From Synechococcus sp. BIOS-E4-1 (GTDB lineage: Bacteria > Cyanobacteriota > Cyanobacteriia > PCC-6307 > Cyanobiaceae): a stretch of 64,000 nt of DNA. Shown piece by piece: positions 36,537 through 45,700 of the stretch (position 1 is its first letter; every line of letters starts with the position of its first letter). Made by a program: the position numbers and the translations under genes. Location: NCBI RefSeq assembly GCF_014279995.1, contig NZ_CP047935.1, positions 2,749,494 through 2,813,493 of the forward strand. The letters run 5' to 3'. Below the pieces are notes generated by a model. That model was not told the origin of the DNA. It was given only the letters and a program-made list of their open reading frames with translations, and searched no databases.

Positions 36537-37271
36537 TCAGCGCATACAAGTCGAGGGGTAGTCCTTCGGTAAGTCTTCCCCCCATTCGTTATGAGGAAGT
36601 TTATTAAATGGTGAAGGGTAAACCTGCTTGACCATTTGAAAACGACTGGGAGCTTCCGAATCATTCGGATCGTAATCAATGATCCAAAAATAATCATAGT
36701 TGTCATTCCATTTCTCTGGAACTCCCTCTAATTGGTCAAGATTCAGCAGCTGACGAAGAGTGACTTTCTGAGCTGAATACAGCCGCTCTAATCTTGGGCT
36801 AGCGATGTGGTGGTGTTCCCAGAACATCAAAACAATACGGTCGTGCCATCTGGGATTTCCGAGTACATCTGCTGCAGCTGCCCGAGTAGCACTGTTTTTT
36901 TCTGAAATTTTTGTCATGCCATTTTCACCAGGCATTGCTGCATAAGTCTTGATTGGCAGCGCCCAGCTGACAGCAGTCTGACCTGCCGTTTCAAGCGTAT
37001 GCAGAGTGATCGCAAAAATTGCAGCAGGTGCCTGACCTTCAAGCAGTGACTGATCCGTCGCGTTCTGGCCAAGATAATGTTGGCGTAACGCAATCGCCCG
37101 TCTCAACCCAATCCCACAAAGCGCATGAGAATTTGCCTTTTCGCCATGACGCAGAAGAATAATCCGACGAGGCACGGCCCGTACAGATGGTCCATGCAGA
37201 ATGATGACAGTGCAGAGGAAAGCTGCCGCCGTCAGTATGCCTAGCCATTTAGGTCTTTTTGCACATGTCAC
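36537..37271 (-). CDS. Exported histidine-phosphatase-superfamily protein
   Basis: 244 residues with a signal peptide (about 1-32, core LGILTAAAFLCTVIILHG, end VRA). The catalytic motif LLRHGEKAN (RHG, residues 40-42) is followed by GLRRAIALRQHYLG and a second conserved His in FWEHHHIASPRL, as in branch-1/2 histidine phosphatases. The substrate is unknown; the signal peptide places it in the periplasm or outside, where it could release phosphate from organic compounds. Confidence 0.82.
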   Translation of the reverse strand: MTCAKRPKWLGILTAAAFLCTVIILHGPSVRAVPRRIILLRHGEKANSHALCGIGLRRAIALRQHYLGQNATDQSLLEGQAPAAIFAITLHTLETAGQTAVSWALPIKTYAAMPGENGMTKISEKNSATRAAAADVLGNPRWHDRIVLMFWEHHHIASPRLERLYSAQKVTLRQLLNLDQLEGVPEKWNDNYDYFWIIDYDPNDSEAPSRFQMVKQVYPSPFNKLPHNEWGEDLPKDYPSTCMR

Positions 37272-37438
37272 CGATCAATCCTGTCTGGACTCCATTGGTA
37301 GCAGCGCACGAATCACTTGAGTGTGGAAGCTGGCCGACCAATGCTCAGAATCAGCCAACAGACTTGAGCCCTGAATAGCCAAAAAACCATTCAAAGCTCT
37401 CCTGAAAGACAGGAGCAGTACAACTGTTTCGCAATCAT

Positions 37439-37720
37439 CTAGTTAGCAAGCCAACGCGTGATCACCGTTCCGTCGTAAACATGGCCAGAGGCCTCAACAA
37501 TGGGTTTGGTCTGCGGGTTCGTGAAAATGTCATACAGAACATTTTCCTGACCTTGAAACATCACAGTTGCCCTCTTCGGGTCCTCTTTAGAAACACCAAG
37601 ATAAAAGATCTTGACACCCATTTCTAAGAACATCGCCTGCTAATCAGGTGCTTCCATATGGTCTCTGTACTCTTCGAAGGTCTTGCTGAGCTTGAAATCA
37701 AGAACAGTGGTTTCAATCAT
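37439..37720 (-). pseudogene. DUF3764-family gene interrupted by an in-frame amber codon
   Basis: Reading from ATG 37720, 26 codons (ETTVLDFKLSKTFEEYRDHM, EAPD) are followed by TAG at 37642-37640. The same frame then continues for 66 codons (QAMFLEMGVKIFYLGVSKED ... VITRWLAN) to a stop at 37439. The two parts together have the length and motif order of intact DUF3764 proteins. The TAG replaces what is probably Gln or Glu (CAG or GAG, one base change). So this is a recent nonsense mutation, a sequencing error, or a readthrough site. An ATG at 37633 could restart the C-terminal 64 residues. Confidence 0.8.
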
Positions 37721-38870
37721 CGCCAACAAGAGAAAAGAAGTATTTCGCAAAGGATATTCACTTAGAGCAATGATGGCGAAGGTCGATTCAAGGGCGCACT
37801 CGTCGCACCTAGCTCGAACAGGTGTGCATTGGCCCACACACTCTGCTGTTTTTCTAGACGACAGCTAACCCTTGAAGAGTAGGCGTGTGGCAAAGACAAC
37901 GATGGAGAGAGGCTTGCAGACAGATCGAAAAGCTTGGCCATGTGAGCCCTCAGTGGCATTCACAGCTCAGGACATCAAGCCGACGCCAACCGGCAACTCA
38001 ACCAAGTGGAAGCAGCTCTGGGCCCAGTCCCAGCATGCCTATCGCGGTGGGACAGCGTTTGACAAAATCTGAGCCAACCGTGGTTGAAATTTTGAGCTGC
38101 CCCCTTACTGCAGCATGAGTAAAAATTGTCATTGCACCTTGACTGTTCCCGAGGCATTTCTAGAACTCTGAAAGAGGCACGATTCGTATGGAAATCCACA
38201 CTGCCCACGCCGAACCAATTGGTGAGTTCATTCGTGAGGGACATCACAAACCATTTCGTGCTTTGGCTTGCCCAATTGGCCCCAGCTGCAAACTTGCAGG
38301 ACCTAAAGCACCGGCCCAAGAGAGCTAAGGCCGAGAGACAGACGTCACTGGCAAGTGATTCTCGAGCAATCAGTCAAAACTGAGATTTCGCAGTGGCGAA
38401 AGAGAGACCCGCCATTCGACAACACAATTCAACTTGTGCACTGGTCTCAATTCAGATGCCTACATGGGCGCTATAGCAAATTTCAAGTGAGACCACAAAA
38501 ATTGAGAGCATTTCAGACTTGATCTTGCTTTTGATACGCCTGAGTGCATTCATTTTTATTCACCAACCAAAACAAATTTTATGATAAAAAGAAAGGATTG
38601 GGAATGATGAAGCCAGCAATACCTGGATCATTAAATTTTGGCAAAAATCGCCGAAGTCTTTCTGTTAAGTGCAGCACCATGCAATCCTCCTTATCGAGCC
38701 AGCTGGCGTTGGTTGGTTGAAAAGCAAAGGAAAGGGCTGCTCTCGATGCTTTTGGATTCATTGCGAACTGCCAGCTCAACTATCCAGAGGTAAAAAATGT
38801 ATTGAGAAGCTTCAAAGACGAGAACAGAGCGTGTGAGACGCGATGATCAAGGAGCACTCAGCTTCGATTG
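37721..38870. other. Long stretch without a convincing gene
   Basis: About 1,150 bases. Several overlapping frames of 60-115 codons on both strands show no consistent coding signal. The best single candidate is 38188-38328 (plus, 46 aa, MEIHTAHAEPIGEFIREGHH), with AGAGG ten bases before ATG. The segment may be decayed genes. No hairpin, repeat or RNA gene recognised. Confidence 0.4.
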
Positions 38871-39212
38871 ATGGCTTCTAAGTTCTTCCACGTTCACCAT
38901 GAGTTTCGGGCTGGGAAATCCCAGCAATGGTGGGAGACTGCTCAAAACGCAATGGCTCCGGGCGGAGGCTGGGATGATGCAGTCGCCAACAACTTGAAGG
39001 CTGGTTTCTATAACCACTGCTTCTGCCCTGTTGGTCCTGAAGGCCCAGCGTTCTGCATCTGGGAAGTGCGTGAAGGCATCACTGCTCAGGAGTTCCAGGA
39101 CTTCATCGATGGTCCAAACGGTGTGAACTTTGGACTTGGTGCCTGGATGAATATCTGCAAAGAGATCAACGTTGAGCTGGCTGGAAATCCCCCTTACCCG
39201 CGGAAATTCTGA
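38871..39212 (+). CDS. Conserved hypothetical protein, 113 aa
   Basis: 113 residues from ATG 38871 (TTG 38868 precedes it). Sequence with strong tertiary look: FFHVHHEFRAGKSQQWWETA, CFCPVGPEGPAFCIWEVREG, TAQEFQDFIDGPNGVNFGLGAWMN. The two-strand/helix pattern resembles small dimeric alpha-beta barrels, with His-x-His and a Cys pair. I recall similar proteins in marine Synechococcus but no functional name. GC-richer than the DNA to its left, so probably a core gene. Confidence 0.75.
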   Translation: MASKFFHVHHEFRAGKSQQWWETAQNAMAPGGGWDDAVANNLKAGFYNHCFCPVGPEGPAFCIWEVREGITAQEFQDFIDGPNGVNFGLGAWMNICKEINVELAGNPPYPRKF

Positions 39213-39361
39213 ACACCACTGGCACATTGACCTGGATCAACCCCGGGTCAATTCATCCAAAATTCGGCTTTGGCCATCTCAAGGCGACCTGGTCGACAGG
39301 ACATGCCGCCTCCTCATCGCTTCGGTCTCTGAGCGATGAAAGCGATTCGTGAGATCAGGGC

Positions 39362-39490
39362 CTAGTGAACCGAATCAAACGTGATTCCCATGACTCTTGT
39401 GAGAAAGAGATAGCCGCCCCAAGTGATGACGTTCAGTCCGATCACCCAGAACCAGACAGTTTTTGTGGTTTTGCTGCTGTCTTCATCCAT
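39362..39490 (-). CDS. Putative 42-aa single-span membrane protein
   Basis: From ATG 39490 to TAG 39362. Polar N-terminus (MDEDSSKTTKT), one hydrophobic helix (VWFWVIGLNVITWGGYLFL) and a short tail (TRVMGITFDSVH). The shape and acidic N-terminus are typical of small photosynthetic-membrane proteins; no specific family recognised. Confidence 0.6.
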   Translation of the reverse strand: MDEDSSKTTKTVWFWVIGLNVITWGGYLFLTRVMGITFDSVH

Positions 39491-39543
39491 GAGTCCTCTG
39501 CTCATCAGCCCGTTACCAGCACAGGGTGCTGATCAATCACTGC

Positions 39544-39768
39544 TCAGGCGGCAGTCTGCTCAGTCGTGTTGCGAAGGACCTTCTCTTGAAGTTGCTTGAC
39601 AGCGCAAAGAGCCTCATGGGCAGGCCAGCCATGGTTGTTCATCAACTCCTCCACCAGATAGTCAGGAGAGTTGGAGATTCGAGCGTTGAGATCAGCCACA
39701 GCCCTGTCGTCACGGGCTAATGCATCGAGTCGGAGTGATCGCAGTTTTTGAATACTTGGCTGATTCAT
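39544..39768 (-). CDS. Hypothetical protein, 74 aa
   Basis: 74 residues from ATG 39768 (ATG 39783 also possible). Helical and charged: QPSIQKLRSLRLDALARDDR, DYLVEELMNNHGWPAHEALC, AVKQLQEKVL. It may be a small helical protein; no family recognised. Normal codon use for the core genome. Confidence 0.6.
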   Translation of the reverse strand: MNQPSIQKLRSLRLDALARDDRAVADLNARISNSPDYLVEELMNNHGWPAHEALCAVKQLQEKVLRNTTEQTAA

Positions 39769-39874
39769 GCCCATACTCTGCATGTTGGCGGTGCCTGAGC
39801 GCCATCAAATGACAATCGAACAAAGATCAAAGGGGCGCGCCCGGGGCTGAGGCACTGTGTTCTGAACTGGTGGT

Positions 39875-40148
39875 GGGGCCCTTCCAGGCCCCATGAGTCA
39901 TTTGGGTGATAAGGCTGACTTCACCCCATCTCCCTTAAAGGGTCAGGCAGCAACAGGGGCTGCTTGACGGGAGAAACGAACGATGTTGTTCGCAGTTACG
40001 GGTTTGCTCTTACCGAGCAGGCTTCAGTCACCCTCCTCATGCCCCGTCGAAACCATTGCAGCCCCGAAAAGAGGGAATGGAGCTGAGCGGAATCGAACCG
40101 CTGTCCGAAACACTGGTGTGGATCACCTAGTCCGGTCGAGACCGGACG
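39875..40148 (-). ncRNA. ssrA: Transfer-messenger RNA, circularly permuted two-piece form
   Basis: Minus strand, 5' to 3': the acceptor piece comes first (about 40148-40078) with the T arm GGTTCGATTCC and acceptor 3' strand CAGCTCC plus discriminator A. A 12-base intervening segment (40077-40066) follows, then the coding piece beginning GGGGCTGCAATGGTTTCGAC (from 40065). GGGGCTG pairs with CAGCTCC to close the acceptor stem, so the natural ends are swapped in the gene. The tag frame, 39993-39943, reads ANNIVRFSRQAAPVAA-stop. CCA is not encoded. A GC-rich hairpin at 39875-39892 is near the 3' end; exact mature ends are not fixed by eye. tmRNA frees stalled ribosomes. Confidence 0.93.
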
Positions 40149-40236
40149 TTGTCATTCTGACAGCAGTGGTGAAGTGGAGCAGAGAATCTTGGGGAGTGAG
40201 TCCCGACATGCGTCGCTGCCGATCCAGGGCGTCGCC

Positions 40237-41382
40237 GTGTTGCCCCAGGGGCTCGAGGACATCGGCAGCAAGGAATTGCAGGCACTCGGGGCCAAACAGA
40301 TCACACCACGACGACGTGCTGCATCGTTCGCATCCGACATGGCCTGTTTCTACAGGCTTCACCTGCAGTGCCGGCTGCCCTTCAGGTTGCTGCGGGAGAT
40401 GGCACGCTTCCACTGCGATGGTCGCGATTCTCTGTACGACGGCGTTCAACAGGCCCTCGACTGGGAACGCTGGCTTCATCCATCGATGAGCTTCCGCGTG
40501 GATGTGACCGGCACAGCCCCCGGACTCAATCACAGCCACTACACCGCGCTTCAGGTGAAAAATGCGTTGATTGATCGTCAACGTGATCTCTGGGGACAAC
40601 GGTCATCCATCGATCTGAACGAACCCGATCTCTGCCTGCATGTTCACCTGCATCGAGGTGAGGCGATCCTGAGCCTGGACGGCAGCGGTGGCAGCCTGCA
40701 CCGCAGAGGATACCGAGCCGCCGTGGGTGTGGCTCCGCTCAAGGAGAACCTGGCCGCAGGACTGATCAGGCTGACAGGCTGGAACGGAAGCACCCCACTG
40801 ACCGATCCCTGCTGCGGCTCGGGAACGCTGCTGATTGAGGCCGCAGCGATGGCACTGCAGCGATTCCCCGCTCTGCATCGCCGCTTCCTGCTCGAGTCAT
40901 GGGCGGATTTCGAAGGGGATCTGTGGGATGCAGAACAGCGAAGAGCCCGGAAACGGCAGCAGCCCACGAACAAAGCTCCACGAATCCTGGGCTATGAGCA
41001 GAACGCAAAGATTGCCCAGCAGGCACGCGACAACATCAGCGCAGCAGGCCTGGAGGAGGTGATCGAAATCGTTCAAGCCGATTTCAGAGATGCTCCGGCT
41101 CCGGAGAAGGACCACGGTGTCGTGGTGTGCAATCCGCCCTATGGCGTGCGACTGGGCGACAGCTCTGAACTTCAAGAGCTCTATCGAGAGCTGGGAGCAG
41201 TCCTGAAAAAAGACTATGGAGGCTGGGATCTGTGGCTGCTCAGTGGCAATCGAGAATTAACCGCAGCTCTGCGTCTCAAGGCAAAGCGAAGAATCCCTGT
41301 GAGCAACGGTGGATTGGATTGCCGTTGGCTGCATTACGAGTTGAACAGGCGCTCAGCGGATCCCATCCCCCAGGGGAACTGA
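40237..41382 (+). CDS. THUMP-domain class I SAM-dependent rRNA methyltransferase (RlmL-like)
   Basis: 381 residues from GTG 40237 (reads LPQGLEDIGSKELQALGA after the start); longer starts up to 40174 run into the tmRNA promoter area. The N-terminal THUMP/ferredoxin-like part (1-165) precedes a methyltransferase domain: DPCCGSGTLLIEAA (SAM motif I), GYEQNAKIAQQARDN, QADFRD and the N6-adenine/guanine type catalytic VVCNPPYGVRLGD. This is the RlmL/YpsC family that methylates a guanosine of 23S rRNA. The exact target is inferred. Confidence 0.88.
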   Translation: MLPQGLEDIGSKELQALGAKQITPRRRAASFASDMACFYRLHLQCRLPFRLLREMARFHCDGRDSLYDGVQQALDWERWLHPSMSFRVDVTGTAPGLNHSHYTALQVKNALIDRQRDLWGQRSSIDLNEPDLCLHVHLHRGEAILSLDGSGGSLHRRGYRAAVGVAPLKENLAAGLIRLTGWNGSTPLTDPCCGSGTLLIEAAAMALQRFPALHRRFLLESWADFEGDLWDAEQRRARKRQQPTNKAPRILGYEQNAKIAQQARDNISAAGLEEVIEIVQADFRDAPAPEKDHGVVVCNPPYGVRLGDSSELQELYRELGAVLKKDYGGWDLWLLSGNRELTAALRLKAKRRIPVSNGGLDCRWLHYELNRRSADPIPQGN

Positions 41383-41393
41383 ACGCAGGCGAT

Positions 41394-41792
41394 TCATTTG
41401 CCCAGGACAGCCCGCGTGGTGCGCAGCAGACCATCGAGTGTCTGAGGCAGATACGGTCCTTTGGCGAGCTGACCGCCAATCCGCAGGCTGAATCCGGCCA
41501 CCACAAGATTGAGAATCACCATCGCCAGCAGCGATTGAATCAACGACCACCCCCAGGACTCCATCATCCACACCAGCAAGGCGGCTTCTCCTGCCACGAG
41601 AGCCATCAGCATCAAGGTGCCACCCATGGCCAGAAACACACCACCACTGATCAGGCGCCGTTTCTCGCGATCCACCTCCTGCAAGGCAATACGGACATGC
41701 AGGTCCATCACCGAGCCCGCAAGTGCCGTGACCCGGGCGGCAGCTCCAAGTCCTCTGGAGCGCGATTGCTCGGAACGGGGCAGTTCACTCAT
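41394..41792 (-). CDS. Phage-holin-family (DUF1469-like) membrane protein
   Basis: 132 residues with two membrane helices (about 50-72 and 80-102) between a charged N-terminus and a short tail. The layout RVTALAGSVMDLHVRIALQEVDREKRR before the helices is that of the DUF1469/holin-X family of cellular, not phage, proteins. It overlaps the upstream gene by four bases. The two often occur together as membrane-stress proteins of unknown role. Confidence 0.78.
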   Translation of the reverse strand: MSELPRSEQSRSRGLGAAARVTALAGSVMDLHVRIALQEVDREKRRLISGGVFLAMGGTLMLMALVAGEAALLVWMMESWGWSLIQSLLAMVILNLVVAGFSLRIGGQLAKGPYLPQTLDGLLRTTRAVLGK

Positions 41793-42229
41793 GAGGATCT
41801 CCGTCCACCGGTCAGTAGAGCACCCACCAGAATCCCTACACCAGCAGCAACCGCCAGTGACATCAGGGGTCTGTCGCGCACCGGTTTCTCAAGCTTCGGC
41901 CTGAGAGTGCGGTTGAGCTCATCGAGCAGATGCTCAAGCTGCTCCTCCAGCGGATCAAGGTTGTCAGCGAGGTTGCGGGTGCGATCTCCGGCCTGATGCA
42001 GCAACTCCTCAAGCTGGACAGTGACGAGGCTCGCAGCCCGGTCGCTCTGGGCAGAAATCAGATGAACCACCTCATCGAAACTGCCACGGGTGGCTTCAAG
42101 GGCTTGATGGGTGACTTCAGGCCAGCGCTTTTGGATCTCTGGCAAGAGACTCTCAAAGCGATCCCGAAAGCGGTAGGCCAGATCCTGTGAATCCGCAGGC
42201 GCATCGGCTGATGAAGGAGCTGATTCCAT
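41789..42229 (-). CDS. DUF883/ElaB-like protein with C-terminal membrane helix
   Basis: 146 residues from ATG 42229 (TTG 42247 is an alternative). A long amphipathic helical region (about 15-120, LDPLEEQLEHLLDELNRTLR) is followed by one membrane helix near the end (MSLAVAAGVGILVGALLTGG) and a basic tail. This is the ElaB/YqjD layout: a helical rod anchored in the inner membrane, in some bacteria binding ribosomes. It is coupled to the holin-like gene downstream. Confidence 0.75.
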   Translation of the reverse strand: MESAPSSADAPADSQDLAYRFRDRFESLLPEIQKRWPEVTHQALEATRGSFDEVVHLISAQSDRAASLVTVQLEELLHQAGDRTRNLADNLDPLEEQLEHLLDELNRTLRPKLEKPVRDRPLMSLAVAAGVGILVGALLTGGRRSS

Positions 42230-42284
42230 GGCGATCCTGACGGCCAACCGCAGGGTAAGGGTGGTAACTCTGAGATGAAACCCA

Positions 42285-42704
42285 TTGGCATTGGTGGGGC
42301 ATCAGTTGCGCTACGCCTTGTTGGAGCATTTAGGGGCCCCGGATGACCCGGGCGGCTGCCACCTCGACCTGTTGCTTGAGGACGGAGACAGCTGCCGCAG
42401 CTGGCGTCTGCAAGCGATTCCGCGTTTGAACGGTCCCGCGGTGAGGGCCACGCCATTGCCTCCCCACCGACTGGTGTGGCTGGACCGGAAGGCAGCCTCC
42501 GTGTCCGGCAACAGGGGTTGGGCGCGACGAGTCGTGGCGGGCAAAATGCGAAGCGGTCTGCCCGCCGATGCCAATCAGCCCATCCAGGTGGAGCTGGAAG
42601 GGATGGCCGTCATCGGCCTTAGCGAGCCGGTTGTTCTGGAAATCACAGCAGATCAGTGCCGCATGCGCACTCCCTTTGACCAGGGCACTACAAACAGCAC
42701 TTGA
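42285..42704 (+). CDS. Hypothetical protein, 139 aa
   Basis: 139 residues from TTG 42285 (ALVGHQLRYALLEHLGAPDD). The sequence looks like a single beta-rich domain: CHLDLLLEDGDSCRSWRLQ, PLPPHRLVWLDRKAA, VELEGMAVIGLSEPVVLEI. No family name recalled with confidence, though the length and gene order before smc look conserved in marine Synechococcus. Separated from smc by 50 bases. Confidence 0.65.
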   Translation: MALVGHQLRYALLEHLGAPDDPGGCHLDLLLEDGDSCRSWRLQAIPRLNGPAVRATPLPPHRLVWLDRKAASVSGNRGWARRVVAGKMRSGLPADANQPIQVELEGMAVIGLSEPVVLEITADQCRMRTPFDQGTTNST

Positions 42705-42754
42705 GCTTTTTCAAGGCTCCGCTAATTTCAGACGGCTGACAGCCGTGGCCCCTG

Positions 42755-45700
42755 TTGGTACACATCAATCAGGTCGGGCTGACACAGTTCAAGTCCTTCG
42801 GGGGGGCGATGAGCATCCCCCTCGAACCCGGTTTCACTGTGGTGACCGGGCCGAACGGATCCGGCAAGAGCAACATTCTCGATGGAGTGTTGTTCTGTCT
42901 TGGCTTAGCCAACAGCAAAGGCATGCGTGCTGATCGCCTGCCCGATCTGGTCAACAGCAATGTGCTCAAGGCCGGCAAGTCAGCCGAAACCACGGTGAGT
43001 GTTCGTTTCGACCTGTCCGAATGGCAACCTGACGCCGCTGAGGAAGGACTGGAGCCCCCTGAGGAGGGGCCATGGATCCGCTCTGATCAAACGGAATGGA
43101 CCGTCACACGCAAGTTGCGGGTGATGCCAGGAGGCTCCTACAGCAGCAGCTACAGCGCCGACGGGGTCCCATGCAATCTCCAGCAATTGCAAACCCAGCT
43201 GCGCCGACTTCGCATCGACCCTGAGGGCAGCAACGTGGTGATGCAGGGGGACGTGACCCGCATCGTTTCGATGAGCAACCGCGATCGTCGCGGCCTGATC
43301 GATGAGCTGGCCGGTGTGGCACTTTTTGACACCCGCATTGAACAGACCCGGCGCAAACTCGATGAGGTTCAGGAGCGCCAGGAGCGCTGCCGCATCGTTG
43401 AGCAGGAACTGCTGACGGCTCGGCAGCGACTTGAAAAAGACTGTGCCAAAGCCAGGGCCTATCAGGAACTCAAAGAGCAGCTGCAGCTCGGGCGGCGACA
43501 GGAGCTGGTGTTGGCCTTCGAAGCGGCTCAAGCCGAACGTCGACGCCTTCAGCAGCGCCAGGAACAGCTGATCACCAAGGAGGAGAGTGATGCCCGGTCG
43601 ATCGAGCATCGTGACATCAGCCTTCAGGATGCGGCGAAGCGGCTGCAGACCCTTCAGGAGAGCGTCAAGGCCCTCGGTGAGGACCAGCTGCTGAGTGTGC
43701 AGGCAGAACTGGCCGGGCTGGATCCACAGAGCCGCGAACTGGAGCGGCAGGCAGGCCAGCATCAACAGGAGGCTGAACGTCTTCAGGGACTGCGCCATCA
43801 GCTGCAAGCCCGTCGCGGCCAGCTTCTGGCTGAAACGGAAGATTTGCGCCTGAACACCAACAACGGATTGCTGGAGAAAGCCGAGCAGGACTGCAGAGAT
43901 GCCGAAGCCGCAGTGGAGCTCTCCCGGCGGCGGCTGGGAGAAGTGGCAGGACGCTCAGGCACCTGGCTCGAAGAGCAGAAGCAGCGCTCCGGCCAACGTC
44001 AGAACCTTCAAGCTCGCGTCATACCGCTTCAGGAGGAACGTCAACAGCTGCTGGAACGACTCCGGCAGGACGAAGAACGACAGCTGGATCTGGAGCAGGA
44101 ACGGGACCAGGACGGAGCGGAAGATCAGCGGGTCCAGTCCCTGCTGGAGCAACTCGAGAGCGAGTGGCAGACGCTGCTGGAGTCGATCCGCTGTGGCAGA
44201 GAGCAACTTCAGCAACTGCTGGAGTCGGTTGCCATTCAGCAGCGAACCCGTTCCAGGCTCGAACAGGAACAGACGCGGCTCGAGCGCGACATTGCCCGCC
44301 ACGACAGCCGCCGGGAAGCTCTTCAGGAAAGCAGGGGCACAGGTGCACTGAGGCTGCTGCTCGAATCGGGCCTGGAAGGGATCCATGGCCATGTTGCGCA
44401 GCTTGGTGAGGTTGATGAACGCCATCGCCTGGCTCTGGAAGTGGCTGCCGGCGCAAGAATGGCTCAGGTGGTGGTTGACGATGACCGCATCGCGGCTCGT
44501 GCGATTGATCTTCTGAAAAGTCGCCGCGCCGGTCGACTCACCTTCCTGCCGCTCAACAAGATCCGAGCTCCTGGCGGGGGGGCTGTGGCTGCAATAGCTC
44601 GTGGGCGCCGACCCCAGGCGGGCGAGGGGGGCGGCCTGGTCGGACGCGCTGTCGACCTGATCCGCTACGAAGCGATCTATGCAGACGTGTTCGCCTATGT
44701 CTTCGGTGACACGCAGGTGTTCAGCGATCTGGGCAGTGCCAGACAATTCCTCGGTCGCTCGCGGGCCGTCACCCTCGAGGGTGAGCTGCTTGAAAAAAGT
44801 GGAGCCATGACAGGCGGTAGCTTCTCGCAGCGAGGAGGCGGGCTGAGCTTTGGTGCCAGCAGTGATGGCGATGAAGCGGCCCCACTGCGTCAGCGACTGC
44901 TGGAACTGGGAGAGAGCCTGGCCGCCTGTCGACGGGAAGAACAGAGGCTGGTGGATGCCGTGGATCAGCAGCGGCCAGTACTGCGCCAACTGGAGCAGCG
45001 CCAGGCAGCTCTGGAAGCAGAACGCCAGGCCGCCAAGCGCTCCCATGGTCCACTGCTCGAACGCGTGCAGCAGCGTCAGCGCAAACTCAGCGAGCTGCAG
45101 CAGGCCCAGCAGAAACACCGTCTCAGGCTTGATCAGCTGGAGACGAGCCTGAGCCCGCTGCAAACGGAACTCAATCAGCTCAATTCCCAGGAATCCAGCC
45201 TCGAAGCCAATGGTGATGCCGAGGGCTGGCAAGCGCTGCAGCAGAACCTGGAGCGGGTGGATTCTGGCCTTGAGGCCGCACGGCAGCAACGCGATGCACT
45301 GCTGCAGCAGGAACGCGACCGACAGCTGTCCCAACAGAGACTCGGAGATCAGCAGCAGGCCATTGAGCGAGAGGAAACGTCGCTTCAGCAGGCGGTTCAG
45401 GCCCTCTCAGAAGCACATGGCCGCTGGCGTGAACAGCAACAGGCGTTGAAGACCCGCAGGAATGCACTGGAAACTCAGCAACAGGAACTGCAAACGCGCT
45501 TCGGGGAAGAACGACGCGCCAGAGATGAAGCCGAGGCTGCCGTCGCTGAGCAGAGGCAGGCACTGCAGCAGGCCCGTTGGGAACTGGAGCGCCTTCGCGA
45601 GGAGCGAACCTCACTCGAAGAGCAACTGCGCAACGGCGGACTCCGATTGGAGGAGCTGCGGACGACGCTGCCTGATCCACTGCCGGAGATTGCCGACGAG

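Noticed and set aside
41394-41792. Holin-like protein as evidence of a prophage
   Set aside because: The DUF1469/holin-X family is a cellular membrane protein family, and no phage genes are nearby.
43955-45334. 459-codon minus-strand frame opposite smc
   Set aside because: Shadow of the Gln/Glu/Arg/Leu-rich coiled coil of SMC; no family signal and no ribosome-binding site.
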